A stretch of DNA of 64,000 nt from assembly GCA_963741985.1 (NCBI GenBank), contig CAVUKD010000001.1, positions 804,703 through 868,702 on the forward strand. The letters are read 5' to 3'. How positions within the stretch are numbered: the first letter of the stretch is position 1; each line of letters opens with the position of its first letter. The notes beneath the pieces were generated by a model. That model did not search any database. It saw nothing but the letters and a program-made list of their open reading frames with translations, and had not been told where the DNA came from. This document shows positions 1-8,877 of the stretch, piece after piece. This DNA is from Cryomorpha sp963741985. Its GTDB lineage: Bacteria; Bacteroidota; Bacteroidia; Flavobacteriales_D; Cryomorphaceae. Made by a program: the position numbers and the translations under genes.

Positions 1-1
1 C

Positions 2-1651
2 GGCATCCAGGATTCAATGCGTATCCTTAAAGTACTCTTTTTTGGCTCCATTTTAATGGCCATTTTCAATCCGCTGAAATTGTATTTCTGGGACGGAGCG
101 CACTTCCTTCCTTACTCCATCATTATTCTCGATTTTATAATAGCTTCGGCTTTTCTTATTACATTTCGCATAAGCGTAAAAATGCTCTATTCGGAATTAA
201 AAAATCCGAGATCCGAAAGGCTGAGTGTGGTCATTTATGGTGCCGGAGAAGCAGGTGTAGTGACCAAGCGAACGCTTGATCGCGATGCCGAAATAAATTA
301 TCACGTAGTTGCTTTTGTGGACGACGACCGAAAGAAACGCGGAAAGCGTCTCGAAGGGACACCCATTTTTCACACGAGTGAACTCAATAATCTCCTGGAG
401 AGAAAGATTTGTTCTCATCTCATAATATCCATCCAAAAACCTGAACCGGCGAATCGCAGACGCGTAATCGAAGCCGCATTGAAGCACGGGGTGAAAGTAC
501 TGAATGTACCACCGGCGGATAGCTGGATAAACGGTGAGTTGAGTTTTAAACAAATTAAAGAAGTCCGGATAGAAGAATTACTCGGCCGTAATGTGATAAA
601 GCTTGACGATGGAAAAGTAGAAAATCAACTCCGTGGAAAAACCGTTTTGGTAACCGGTGCAGCCGGGTCGATCGGAAGTGGGTTGGTGCGGCAGATTGTT
701 CATTACCATCCAAAATTGATCATTGCACTCGATCAGGCAGAGTCGCCAATCTATGAACTGGAAATAGAGTTACGCAGGAAATACCCCGATATTTCTCTCG
801 AAGTGGTTATTGGCGATGTGCGCCGAAAAGAACGTATGGCACGTGTTTTTTCAAAATTCCATCCCGAGATTATTTTTCATGCTGCGGCTTATAAGCACGT
901 TCCACTTATGGAACTCAATCCGAGCGAGGCAGTACTTACAAATGTGATGGGCACCAAGATATTAGTCGACCTGAGCCTTGCGGCGAAAGTAGAAAAATTT
1001 GTACTTATCTCTACCGACAAAGCTGTGAATCCGACAAATGTGATGGGGACGACTAAACGCGTTGCGGAGATTTACACCCAGTCCCAAATTCAAAAGGGTG
1101 GCACGCGATTTATAACTACTCGTTTTGGGAATGTATTGGGCAGCAACGGCTCAGTGATACCCCTTTTTAAAAAGCAAATTGCAGAAGGTGGACCGGTGAC
1201 CGTTACCGATCCGGAGGTAACTAGGTATTTCATGACCATACCCGAAGCTTGCCAGCTTGTACTTGAGGCGGGTGCTATGGGTGAGGGGGGCGAAATTTTC
1301 GTTTTTGACATGGGCGAATCGGTGAAAATAATCGATCTTGCCAAGCAGATGATAAAACTCAGCGGGCTGGAGCTCAACAAAGATATTGATATTCACTTTA
1401 CGGGTTTACGTCCGGGTGAAAAGCTGTATGAGGAATTGCTCAACTCTGAAGAAAACACGCTACCCACACATCATCCACAAATAAAAATTGCCAAAGTGAG
1501 GAGCTACGATCTCGAATCGATGGGACAGGAAATTGAGCAGCTTATATCTCTGTTTGATATGCAAAATAATGATGACCTGGTTCAGAAATTAAAACAGATC
1601 GTTCCCGAGTACAAGAGTAAGAACTCAGAATTCAGTAAATTTGACGCCTAA
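2..1651 (+). CDS. Polysaccharide biosynthesis nucleotide-sugar 4,6-dehydratase (WbpM/CapD/FlaA1 type), 5' end outside window
   Basis: The frame is open to the left edge; the first ATG is at 17 but five codons lie before it, and the family normally has about 600-650 residues with four N-terminal membrane helices, so the true start lies upstream. Visible from the ATG: the end of the membrane part (residues 1-55), a first Rossmann fold (VVIYGAGEAG, about 71-80) and an extended SDR domain starting at KTVLVTGAAGSIGSG (about 209). The stretch TDKAVNPTNVMGTTKR carries Met and Lys where most SDRs have Tyr and Lys, as in WbpM-type dehydratases. The family converts UDP-GlcNAc to a 4-keto-6-deoxy sugar at the inner membrane for O-antigen or exopolysaccharide. 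The initiating transferase at 4558 fits that context. Confidence 0.9.
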   Translation, partial: GIQDSMRILKVLFFGSILMAIFNPLKLYFWDGAHFLPYSIIILDFIIASAFLITFRISVKMLYSELKNPRSERLSVVIYGAGEAGVVTKRTLDRDAEINYHVVAFVDDDRKKRGKRLEGTPIFHTSELNNLLERKICSHLIISIQKPEPANRRRVIEAALKHGVKVLNVPPADSWINGELSFKQIKEVRIEELLGRNVIKLDDGKVENQLRGKTVLVTGAAGSIGSGLVRQIVHYHPKLIIALDQAESPIYELEIELRRKYPDISLEVVIGDVRRKERMARVFSKFHPEIIFHAAAYKHVPLMELNPSEAVLTNVMGTKILVDLSLAAKVEKFVLISTDKAVNPTNVMGTTKRVAEIYTQSQIQKGGTRFITTRFGNVLGSNGSVIPLFKKQIAEGGPVTVTDPEVTRYFMTIPEACQLVLEAGAMGEGGEIFVFDMGESVKIIDLAKQMIKLSGLELNKDIDIHFTGLRPGEKLYEELLNSEENTLPTHHPQIKIAKVRSYDLESMGQEIEQLISLFDMQNNDDLVQKLKQIVPEYKSKNSEFSKFDA

Positions 1652-1663
1652 ATTAGGAGTGTA

Positions 1664-2062
1664 ATGACCGATAAGAATATTCAACTATCAAAAATACAAC
1701 GCGAAATCGAAGAATATATCGGACTGGGTCCCAACAGTCTGGTCTATAATTATGATGTGCATGATCACAAAACTATGCTGCATCTGGTTACGCTAAATCC
1801 GCGGCATAATCAGTCGTTTCTGTTTCATTCGGAAGAAGGCTATGACAAAATTGATGTCTTGAAAAAGATGTTGAGCTACGTAAAGAGTTACAAAGACAAG
1901 GAAAGTTCTTATACGATCCAATGGAAACGCGCAACCGATGATACGCTTCAAACTTCATACTTCAGCGCAAAAAATCTTCAGGCGGCACTCGACAAACTCA
2001 CCTACGACCGCGATCCCAACAGCATTACCGTTTTTAGTGTAATCATGAATCCTTCTACGTAA
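1664..2062 (+). CDS. Conserved hypothetical protein, 132 aa
   Basis: I do not recognise a family. The product is soluble, charged and without signal peptide or membrane segment. It starts 13 bases after the dehydratase stop with an unusually good ribosome binding site for this genome (AGGAG at 1655-1659, four bases before the ATG). Its stop overlaps the next ATG as TAATG, so it is probably translationally coupled to the thioesterase and co-transcribed with the dehydratase. Mixed alpha/beta character with a conserved-looking core (residues 20-50, rich in Tyr and His). Real because of spacing, overlap and codon use; function unknown. Confidence 0.75.
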   Translation: MTDKNIQLSKIQREIEEYIGLGPNSLVYNYDVHDHKTMLHLVTLNPRHNQSFLFHSEEGYDKIDVLKKMLSYVKSYKDKESSYTIQWKRATDDTLQTSYFSAKNLQAALDKLTYDRDPNSITVFSVIMNPST

Positions 2063-2472
2063 TGGCGAAACACAATTCATATCCTATCCATATCCGCTTC
2101 AACGATTTGGACGTGTATGGCCATGTCAATAATGCGATTTATCTTACGTATTTTGAAGAAGGGAGATCGCAATACTTCCGAGATAAAGTAGGTCAAGACT
2201 GGGATTGGCAAAATGAAGGCATATTGCTAGCGCGAAATGAGATTGATTATAAGCAACCCATTCTTTTGAGCGACGAAGTGCGAATCGAAGTTTGGATATC
2301 GGCTTTTGGTACTAAAAGCGTGAATATCGGATATCGAATAATCAAAAAAGGTAAGAACGAGTGGATAACCTGCACCACAGGAAAATCCGTTATTGTTTGT
2401 TTTAATTATTCGAACCAGCAGACCATTCTGGTGCCTGAGAGGTGGAGAGAGATTATTGAAATTGGGGAGTAG
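2062..2472 (+). CDS. Acyl-CoA thioesterase, hotdog fold (4HBT/YbgC-FadM type)
   Basis: A 136-residue single hotdog domain. The N-terminal signature RFNDLDVYGHVNNAIYLTYF (residues 12-31) is the classic 4HBT motif: the Asp in DxxGHVNN is the catalytic carboxylate and the following helix carries EEGR. The family hydrolyses acyl-CoA thioesters in the cytoplasm; the substrate cannot be read from sequence. The start overlaps the previous stop (TAATG), so it belongs to the same operon. A role in acyl supply or housekeeping is as likely as a role in polysaccharide acylation. Confidence 0.88.
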   Translation: MAKHNSYPIHIRFNDLDVYGHVNNAIYLTYFEEGRSQYFRDKVGQDWDWQNEGILLARNEIDYKQPILLSDEVRIEVWISAFGTKSVNIGYRIIKKGKNEWITCTTGKSVIVCFNYSNQQTILVPERWREIIEIGE

Positions 2473-2684
2473 GTTTTTAATTTGTAATGAATTTAAGTCA
2501 TGGCTGCACCGCGGCTCGGCGAACTAATTTGTATAATCCTTTATTTCAAAGATATTACATTCACTTTCCTCCTATGTAGACAAGTTCAATTGTTGGCATC
2601 CCTTTAGGGAAAGAGGGCGAAAGAACAGTTGCAAATACTTTCTATACAGTCTCCCACACGCGCCCCCGACCCCAAAGGGGAGCC
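2473..2684. other. Short convergent intergenic region
   Basis: About 210 bases between the convergent thioesterase and miaE. It contains a small GC hairpin, CCCC-AAA-GGGG at 2670-2680, just past the end of miaE, which may help end minus-strand transcripts although no clean T tract follows. No gene-like frame or promoter seen. Confidence 0.4.
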
Positions 2685-3317
2685 TCACACACCCAATCTC
2701 GGAAATTTCGCATTTGATGAACCGATCATTCTCATCACCCATGAATCAGTCTCCGACTTCCCATATTTCTCCATAAGCTTTCCTTCAAAATCAAGAAATT
2801 CCGCCCACCGTTTATCGACATCCATTCCATCGCTAAACTTTCGCGCTAAGCGCAGGAACATGGTATAGTGACGGGCTTCACTCGCCATAAGCCCGCGGTA
2901 AAACGTGCGAAGGTCTTCATCTGCAATTTCTTCCGAGAGCACCCGAAAACGCTCGCAACTCCGTGCTTCAATCATGCCGGCCATCAGGAGTGTCTGTACC
3001 AGTTGTTGTTTGCGGTTGCCCCCCTGAATGATAAATGAGGACAGATCTTTCACGTACGGATCTTTGCGTTCGAAACCGAGTTTGAGTCCACGCTCTTTTA
3101 TTTTTTGGTGCACCAATGCAAAATGTTCCATCTCTTCGCGGGCAAGGGCAGTCATCTCATCGATAAGCTCGGGATATTCCGGAAAACGAACAATGAGACT
3201 AATCGCAGTACTTGCCGCTTTCTGCTCGCACCACGCGTGATCGGTAAGAATTTCTTCAATATTCTTTTCTACAATATTGACCCAGCGTGGGTCGGTAGGC
3301 ATTTTTAGTCCGAGCAT
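2685..3317 (-). CDS. miaE: tRNA-(ms2io6A)-hydroxylase MiaE
   Basis: A 210-residue ferritin-like non-haem diiron protein that hydroxylates the isopentenyl side chain of ms2i6A37 in tRNA. The diiron ligand pattern is visible: Glu in the first helix (DHAWCEQKAA), EEMEH in the second (about residues 81-85), Glu in the third (IEARSCERF) and EARHY in the fourth (about 151-155). Length and N-terminus (MLGLKMPTDPRW) match MiaE-like proteins of Bacteroidota. It stands alone on the minus strand, with a 370-base gap upstream that holds an inverted repeat. I see no clear promoter. Confidence 0.92.
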   Translation of the reverse strand: MLGLKMPTDPRWVNIVEKNIEEILTDHAWCEQKAASTAISLIVRFPEYPELIDEMTALAREEMEHFALVHQKIKERGLKLGFERKDPYVKDLSSFIIQGGNRKQQLVQTLLMAGMIEARSCERFRVLSEEIADEDLRTFYRGLMASEARHYTMFLRLARKFSDGMDVDKRWAEFLDFEGKLMEKYGKSETDSWVMRMIGSSNAKFPRLGV

Positions 3318-3400
3318 TGTGAGAGGATTTGTACCGATTTAACTATCAAATGTCGCAGATATCGTTCCTCATCTGCTCGTTTGTTAGTAGCTCGGCATTT

Positions 3401-3465
3401 ACCAATTGTACCTTTGAATAAGTCAAGAAGAAGAATGTTATATGGCATTTCAAAGGTTCATTGGT
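3401..3465. repeat. Imperfect inverted repeat in the miaE / lipoprotein divergent gap
   Basis: Left arm ACCAATTGTACCTTTGAA (3401-3418) and right arm TTCAAAGGTTCATTGGT (3449-3465) are reverse complements apart from one mismatch and one indel, with a 30-base loop. The left arm contains TACCTTTG, a perfect match to the Bacteroidota -7 element TAnnTTTG, on the plus strand; the right arm gives a 7 of 8 match on the minus strand. It could be a two-sided operator/promoter or an RNA hairpin. The rest of the 3318-3691 gap shows nothing else gene-like. Confidence 0.6.
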
Positions 3466-3691
3466 ATAACTTTTGATTTTTGAGTCGTGAGGCAAATTTA
3501 GTATTTCTTTTTTGGGTGGGTGAAACCTCCCAATCCCCCCTTTCCCGAAACGGAAAAATTAAATCGCTCTTAACACACAATTAACATAATGCTAAACCGT
3601 TATCGAATACGTTAACGGTTTACGGCTTGTTTATAGCCCATCTTTGCGCAATTTAAATAAATTTGCGCCCTATTTTATACGATGCTTGCTT

Positions 3692-4552
3692 ATGAGAGGA
3701 ATTTACTTGATTTCCTTAGTAGCCCTATTATACAGTTGCGATGTTTTCGACACCAAGAAAGAAGAGATTCCCGGATTTGTGGTCATTACCGCAGCCGACC
3801 TTCAAACGAATCTCGATCAAGGTGCAAACACCAGCAATATCGTGGATGCCACCGTTTTTGCGAATAGTGTTTTTATAGGAACTTTTGAATTGCCCGCCAC
3901 CGTACCGATACTTCATCCCGGAACGGTACAACTGCAAATTGCCGCAGGAATAAAAAATAATGGCCTCACGAATGACCGCCAGATATATCCTTTCTACGAT
4001 TTCTTTGAGAAAGAGGTCACAGTAATTCCTGATGCCACGGTTCCAATTACCACAGATAGCACGATTACCTTCCAGTATTTCCCTACAGGAATTAATTACG
4101 TCATCGAAGATTTTGAACAGATCGGTTATACGCTCGTGCCAACGGGAATCAATACTGCAGAATTGGATCAAATATCAAGTCCACCGAAAAATGTAAAAAC
4201 AATTACCAGTTTGCAAGTAGTATTGCCACCTGACTCGGGTAGGTTCAATGTAGTATCACAATGGAATTTATCGGGTTTGCCGAAAGGCAATAATATGTAC
4301 CTCGAAATAGACTTCAAAGGAACGGTACCGTTAGAAATAGGAATAGTAACACTAGATCCTTCCATACAATTTGTTTTTGCGGTTGGTCTCATCCCCAAAC
4401 AAGAATACACCAAAGTCTATATTGATTTAACCGATGAGATTTCGCAACAGATTTCTGCAAACAATTTTGAAATCTATCTCGATGCTCAAGCTTCAAACAG
4501 CTCTGTAAGCGACAGTATTTTTATTGATAATTTAAAATTCGTTTATCCCTAA
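3692..4552 (+). CDS. Hypothetical lipoprotein
   Basis: I chose ATG 3692 because it gives a perfect lipoprotein signal, MRGIYLISLVALLYSC, with lipobox LYSC; the longer frame would need a TTG start at 3644 inside a likely -7 element (CATCTTTG, 3639-3646). The mature part of about 270 residues is Thr/Ile/Val-rich and beta-strand-like, consistent with a surface or periplasmic lipoprotein, but I recognise no domain. Its stop lies five bases before the WcaJ-like transferase, so the two are probably co-transcribed; a link to polysaccharide export is inference from that spacing only. Confidence 0.75.
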   Translation: MRGIYLISLVALLYSCDVFDTKKEEIPGFVVITAADLQTNLDQGANTSNIVDATVFANSVFIGTFELPATVPILHPGTVQLQIAAGIKNNGLTNDRQIYPFYDFFEKEVTVIPDATVPITTDSTITFQYFPTGINYVIEDFEQIGYTLVPTGINTAELDQISSPPKNVKTITSLQVVLPPDSGRFNVVSQWNLSGLPKGNNMYLEIDFKGTVPLEIGIVTLDPSIQFVFAVGLIPKQEYTKVYIDLTDEISQQISANNFEIYLDAQASNSSVSDSIFIDNLKFVYP

Positions 4553-4557
4553 CCACG

Positions 4558-5970
4558 ATGAACCGTAAAGCCCAGGTGGCAAAGTACATATTAGCTGATA
4601 TATTGAGCTCTACTGTGGCTTGGGTGCTTTTCTATGCGTTCCGCAAAAAAATAATCGAGCCTGAGAAGTTTGGCTATCCCATTCCTTTTGAGTTTGATAG
4701 CCGCTTTTATTACAGTCTTATTCTAATTCCACTTTTCTGGCTCGCACTTTATGCACTTTTTGGGATGTACCGCAATATTTTCAGGCGGCATCGCTTGCGC
4801 GAACTTGGCCAGGTACTTCTTGCATCTTTCGTTGGGGTAATTATCTTGTTTTTCTTTGTGCTATTAGATGATCAAATAGCGAGTTACGTGGTATATTACA
4901 GATCGTTGATTGTCCTCTTCTTATTGCATTTCACACTTACTTTTACATTTCGAATTATTCTTACCACCCAAACAGTAAAGCGGATTCACAAGCGAAAATT
5001 CGGGTTTAATACAGTGATAATAGGTGGAAATGAAGAAGCGCTAAACGTGTATCGGGAAATGGAAAATATGGTGCCCGCTCCCGGGTTCAAATTTATCGGT
5101 TACGTGAGCGTAAATGGAAAAGATCATCTGCTCGAAAACGAACTCGCCTGGCTTGGTAAATTCAATGATATAAACCGCGTAGTGACTGAGCATAATGTGG
5201 AGGAAGTGGTTATAGCAGTCGAAACCTCAGAGCATAAAAATCTGGGTAGCATCGTATCTGACCTCGAAGGAATGAATGTGAAAATCAAAATTATACCCGA
5301 TATATACGACATCCTCTCGGGATCTGTAAAGATGAGCAGCATCTTTGGTGCACCGCTTATTCAGATTAATACCGAGATCATGCCTGCCTGGCAGTTTTTC
5401 CTCAAACGATTAATCGATTTTGCCGGTTCAATTTTCGCGATTATTTTGCTTTCTCCAGTCTATCTGATTCTTGCTCTTCTTGTGCGAATGTCTTCACCCG
5501 GCCCCATATTCTTTAAGCAAGAACGTATCGGCCAGCACAACAAGCCTTTTAGTATTTACAAGTTCCGGTCGATGTATCAAAATGCCGAGTTGCGTGGTCC
5601 ACAGCTTAGCAGCAAGCACGATCCGCGGATTACACCTATTGGCCGCTTTATGCGCAAAACCCGTATGGACGAGATTCCTCAATTTTTCAATGTATTGAAA
5701 GGAGAAATGAGTCTTGTAGGCCCACGTCCCGAGCGCCAATTTTATATCGATCAGATTGTAAAAGTCGCTCCCCACTACCGCCATTTACAGAAAGTAAAAC
5801 CTGGAATAACCAGTTGGGGACAAGTGAAATACGGCTACGCAGAAAATGTAGAACAAATGGTAGCCCGGCTCAAATACGACGTTCTTTATATTGAAAATAT
5901 GTCGCTTGCCATTGATATAAAAATAATGGCTTATACCTTGATTATTATTTTGAAGGGAAGCGGGAAATAA
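4558..5970 (+). CDS. Undecaprenyl-phosphate sugar phosphotransferase, WcaJ/WbaP-type
   Basis: A 470-residue polyisoprenyl-phosphate hexose-1-phosphate transferase that starts repeat-unit assembly of exopolysaccharide or O-antigen on undecaprenyl phosphate. The N-terminal third holds four membrane helices, followed by a CoA-binding-like Rossmann domain (about residues 155-260). The bacterial sugar transferase domain starts at KRLIDFAGS (about 282) and contains the re-entrant hydrophobic helix, SSPGPIFFKQERIG, YKFRSM, the catalytic-site block TRMDEIPQFFNVLKGEMSLVGPRP and the C-terminal KPGITSWGQV. It is complete and typical in length. The upstream lipoprotein is five bases away. Confidence 0.95.
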   Translation: MNRKAQVAKYILADILSSTVAWVLFYAFRKKIIEPEKFGYPIPFEFDSRFYYSLILIPLFWLALYALFGMYRNIFRRHRLRELGQVLLASFVGVIILFFFVLLDDQIASYVVYYRSLIVLFLLHFTLTFTFRIILTTQTVKRIHKRKFGFNTVIIGGNEEALNVYREMENMVPAPGFKFIGYVSVNGKDHLLENELAWLGKFNDINRVVTEHNVEEVVIAVETSEHKNLGSIVSDLEGMNVKIKIIPDIYDILSGSVKMSSIFGAPLIQINTEIMPAWQFFLKRLIDFAGSIFAIILLSPVYLILALLVRMSSPGPIFFKQERIGQHNKPFSIYKFRSMYQNAELRGPQLSSKHDPRITPIGRFMRKTRMDEIPQFFNVLKGEMSLVGPRPERQFYIDQIVKVAPHYRHLQKVKPGITSWGQVKYGYAENVEQMVARLKYDVLYIENMSLAIDIKIMAYTLIIILKGSGK

Positions 5971-6105
5971 TGTTTTAATGTAGAATATATCATTTAGAAT
6001 GTATCATTTACCATAGAGGGTGGGCAAATTCGTAATTCGTAATTTAAAACAATTTGGCTCTCAGTTTATTTAGACAGTATATAAATTAAAATATATTATT
6101 TGAGC

Positions 6106-6996
6106 ATGAAAACTATAGCAGTAATTGGAGCAGGAACAATGGGAAACGGAATAGCCCACGTTTTTGCACAAAATGGATATGAAGTTAGCCTCATCGATGT
6201 ATCGGAAGATGCCTTGCAACGGGCTCTTGCAACTATTGGGAAGAATATGGATCGCATGATTGCGAAAGAGAAGATCAGCGAAAAAGACAAGAGCGATGCT
6301 CTGGGTCGTTTGAAAACGTATACCGAACTTAAAAACAGTGTTTCCAATGCCGATCTGATCGTCGAAGCTGCGACCGAAAATGTAGATCTTAAAATTAAGC
6401 TTTTCAAGCAAATGGACGAGTATGCTCCTGAAGGCTGTGTGCTCGCCACCAATACTTCTTCCATCTCTATTACCAAAATGGCGGCGGTAACATCTCGTCC
6501 CGACAAAGTGATCGGAATGCACTTTATGAATCCAGTGCCAGTGATGAAACTCGTGGAGGTAATCCGCGGATATGCCACGAGCGATGAAGTGACGCAACGC
6601 ATTATGGAATTATCGAAAAAACTCGGAAAGATTCCTACAGAAGTGAATGATTATCCGGGATTTGTGGCCAATAGAATTTTGATGCCGATGATTAATGAGG
6701 CGATTCACACCCTTCACGAAGGTGTAGCCGGTGTGGAAGAAATCGATACCGTTATGAAGCTTGGGATGGCGCATCCAATGGGACCGCTACAACTCGCAGA
6801 TTTTATAGGTCTAGACGTATGCCTGAGCATTCTGCGTGTGCTGCACGACGGCTTTGGTCTCGACAAGTATGCCCCTTCTCCCCTATTGGTAAATATGGTG
6901 ATGGCGGGAAAACTCGGTTCCAAATCCGGTGAAGGATTTTATACGTATGAGGCTGGAAGCAAGGACTTAGTCGTTTCCGAAAATTTCAGCAAATAA
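6106..6996 (+). CDS. 3-hydroxybutyryl-CoA / 3-hydroxyacyl-CoA dehydrogenase
   Basis: A 296-residue NAD(P)-dependent enzyme that oxidises (S)-3-hydroxyacyl-CoA, in butanoate metabolism or beta-oxidation. It starts directly with the dinucleotide fold MKTIAVIGAGTMGNGIA. MHFMNPVPVMKLVEV carries the catalytic His, and NDYPGFVANRILMPMINEA begins the C-terminal dimerisation domain. I prefer ATG 6106 over the in-frame TTG at 6100 because homologues start MKxIxVIGAGTMG. It stands alone with 130 bases upstream and no clear promoter. This is the Hbd/PaaH-like family; which physiological substrate it uses cannot be told. Confidence 0.93.
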   Translation: MKTIAVIGAGTMGNGIAHVFAQNGYEVSLIDVSEDALQRALATIGKNMDRMIAKEKISEKDKSDALGRLKTYTELKNSVSNADLIVEAATENVDLKIKLFKQMDEYAPEGCVLATNTSSISITKMAAVTSRPDKVIGMHFMNPVPVMKLVEVIRGYATSDEVTQRIMELSKKLGKIPTEVNDYPGFVANRILMPMINEAIHTLHEGVAGVEEIDTVMKLGMAHPMGPLQLADFIGLDVCLSILRVLHDGFGLDKYAPSPLLVNMVMAGKLGSKSGEGFYTYEAGSKDLVVSENFSK

Positions 6997-7079
6997 TAGA
7001 AGTACCTTTATTTGGTTCTACTCATATTAAGATACGTTATTTTTTATAGTCTAATTGGTATAGTTTGCCGTTTCTTTTC

Positions 7080-7111
7080 TTGCTTTAATATTTATAATTT
7101 TCGTATCTTTC
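7080..7111 (+). promoter_or_regulatory. Possible Bacteroidota promoter for the first CotH-like gene
   Basis: TTG at 7080-7082, a 21-base spacer and TATCTTTC at 7104-7111 (7 of 8 to TAnnTTTG). Transcription would start near 7117, about 40 bases before ATG 7156. Pattern match only. Confidence 0.35.
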
Positions 7112-7155
7112 CTCTCCTTTTCTTTGGGAAAAAACAATTTAAATTGATGTACTCT

Positions 7156-8829
7156 ATGAAACGATTTTTACTTATTGCCATCTCGATCTTATTATACACA
7201 TCGGGCTTTTCGCAAGTTCTGACTATTGAGATCCCCGAACATCATTTTAGGATTGATCCATACGACCATATTATTGTGGTACGCCCAGATAATATTGAGC
7301 AATATACAGGATTGACCAGCTATGAAGAAGTTGATTTGGCACTGGCCAGTTTTCAATTTCAGTTTGTTTCCATTCCTGAATCGCTTGAATACACAGGATC
7401 TTATGTAGTAAACGACGGAAGTGATGATTATCACCTCTTCTTCACCCAATTGCCACTTTTAAAAATTCAGAGTTTTGCCATAATTACAAGCGGGTCAAAA
7501 ATTCCTTCGGAATTTTATTATTCCGATGATTCGCAAATTATTGTGGCCGCCAGTGGAGTAAATTTTGATACCGGTTACACCCAAATATATCCGAAAAAAA
7601 GCTATTCTCTCCAGTTCTGGACTGACTCAGGGAGTACTATCGAAACTGAGGTGCAAGTAGGAAATTTGCAACCAAGTGCAAATTACATTCTCAGCGCGAT
7701 GTACAACGACCCATTGCGATTGCGCACTTTTACAGCTCATAAATTATGGCTGGCAATGCACCAGCCCTCTTATTTACAGCAGGAGCCGAATGCTCACGCT
7801 GGTGCTGACGGAATGTATGTGGAGCTTTTTGTAAGCGGCCATTATTCGGGTGTTTACTTTTTTTCCCGAGAGGTAGACCCCCAACTTTTAAGCCTTCAGC
7901 CGTTTGATGGAACCATAAAAGGCGAACTTTATAAAGGCAAGCAGGCTGCCGCTGCAACGCTTTTTACCGGAGCCCCTACTGCTGACAATGAAAATCGATA
8001 TTGGGCAGGACATCTTATGAAATATCCTTTGGATACAACAAATTGGGAAAATATTCGAGGATTTACGCAGTTCGTGTTGAATTCTGATGCTACGGAGTTT
8101 GAAAATATCTGGGACCATTTCGACTATCAGAACTACCTAGATTATTTTATTTTTCTGAATCTTACACGGACCGCCGATAATACCGGAAAAAATATTTACA
8201 TGGCTAAATACGATGCCGCTGCACCTTATTTTTATGTTCCGTGGCAGCTCAATGGAAGCTTTGGAATTAAGTGGGATGGAACCGATTTGAATATTACCAA
8301 CGATATCTTGACCAATGGATTTATGGATCGGGTAATTGCTTCGGACGTAAATGATTATACTACTGATGTGGAAGCGCGCTGGGCTGAACTGCGCACCGGG
8401 CCGTTGTCACTAGACAGTCTTATGGCAGATTTTACCGATTCGTATGATTTGCTTTTAGCAAATAATGTGTACGAACGGGAAGCTCTTGTTTATCCAAATT
8501 ATCCGTTCGATCAAGAAAGCTTTGATTACACCACTGCCTGGCTTTTAGCGCGTATTGCTTATCTCGATGTGTATTTTAACTACACACCTGAATCTGTTTC
8601 AACTATTGCAAAATCTCAATTTCGGGTATATCCCAATCCGGTGAAGGAGAATTTAAGCATTCAGGCTTCAGCTAATTTAAAGGATACGCCGTTTCAAATA
8701 GTTAACCTACAGGGAAAAATTGTAAAATCGGGAATCTACAATGGTCAATCCATTTCAGTTTCCGACCTTGATCATGGATTCTATATCTTGAAGATGAAAA
8801 ATATAGGCGAAAAAATCATTATCGAGTAA
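7156..8829 (+). CDS. Secreted CotH-kinase-like protein with T9SS sorting domain, copy 1 (metal site degenerate)
   Basis: From ATG 7156 the product starts with a clean signal peptide (MKRFLLIAISILLYTSGFSQ); ATG 7147 is also possible. The longer frame upstream is AT-rich leader. The CotH-type spore-coat kinase fold is recognisable from KKSYSLQFW, the NEPLRLR-equivalent block NDPLRLR, GMYVELFVSGHYSGVYF, GELYKGK and ADNTGKNIYMAKYD. Where the second copy has WDLDGTFG, this one has WQLNGSFG: both Asp residues of the metal-binding DxD are replaced (Gln364, Asn366 counting from 7156). The C-terminal 75 residues (FRVYPNPVKENLSI to EKIIIE) form a type A T9SS sorting domain, so it is exported and anchored or released at the cell surface. 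Probably a pseudokinase paralogue. Confidence 0.85.
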   Translation: MKRFLLIAISILLYTSGFSQVLTIEIPEHHFRIDPYDHIIVVRPDNIEQYTGLTSYEEVDLALASFQFQFVSIPESLEYTGSYVVNDGSDDYHLFFTQLPLLKIQSFAIITSGSKIPSEFYYSDDSQIIVAASGVNFDTGYTQIYPKKSYSLQFWTDSGSTIETEVQVGNLQPSANYILSAMYNDPLRLRTFTAHKLWLAMHQPSYLQQEPNAHAGADGMYVELFVSGHYSGVYFFSREVDPQLLSLQPFDGTIKGELYKGKQAAAATLFTGAPTADNENRYWAGHLMKYPLDTTNWENIRGFTQFVLNSDATEFENIWDHFDYQNYLDYFIFLNLTRTADNTGKNIYMAKYDAAAPYFYVPWQLNGSFGIKWDGTDLNITNDILTNGFMDRVIASDVNDYTTDVEARWAELRTGPLSLDSLMADFTDSYDLLLANNVYEREALVYPNYPFDQESFDYTTAWLLARIAYLDVYFNYTPESVSTIAKSQFRVYPNPVKENLSIQASANLKDTPFQIVNLQGKIVKSGIYNGQSISVSDLDHGFYILKMKNIGEKIIIE

Positions 8830-8877
8830 ATCAACTTTTCCGAAAGTTGTGACATTTGAATTAACCAACCAAAACCA

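Noticed and set aside
2629..2868. 79-codon plus-strand frame at the end of miaE
   Set aside because: Overlaps miaE antisense and a GC hairpin; no protein similarity.
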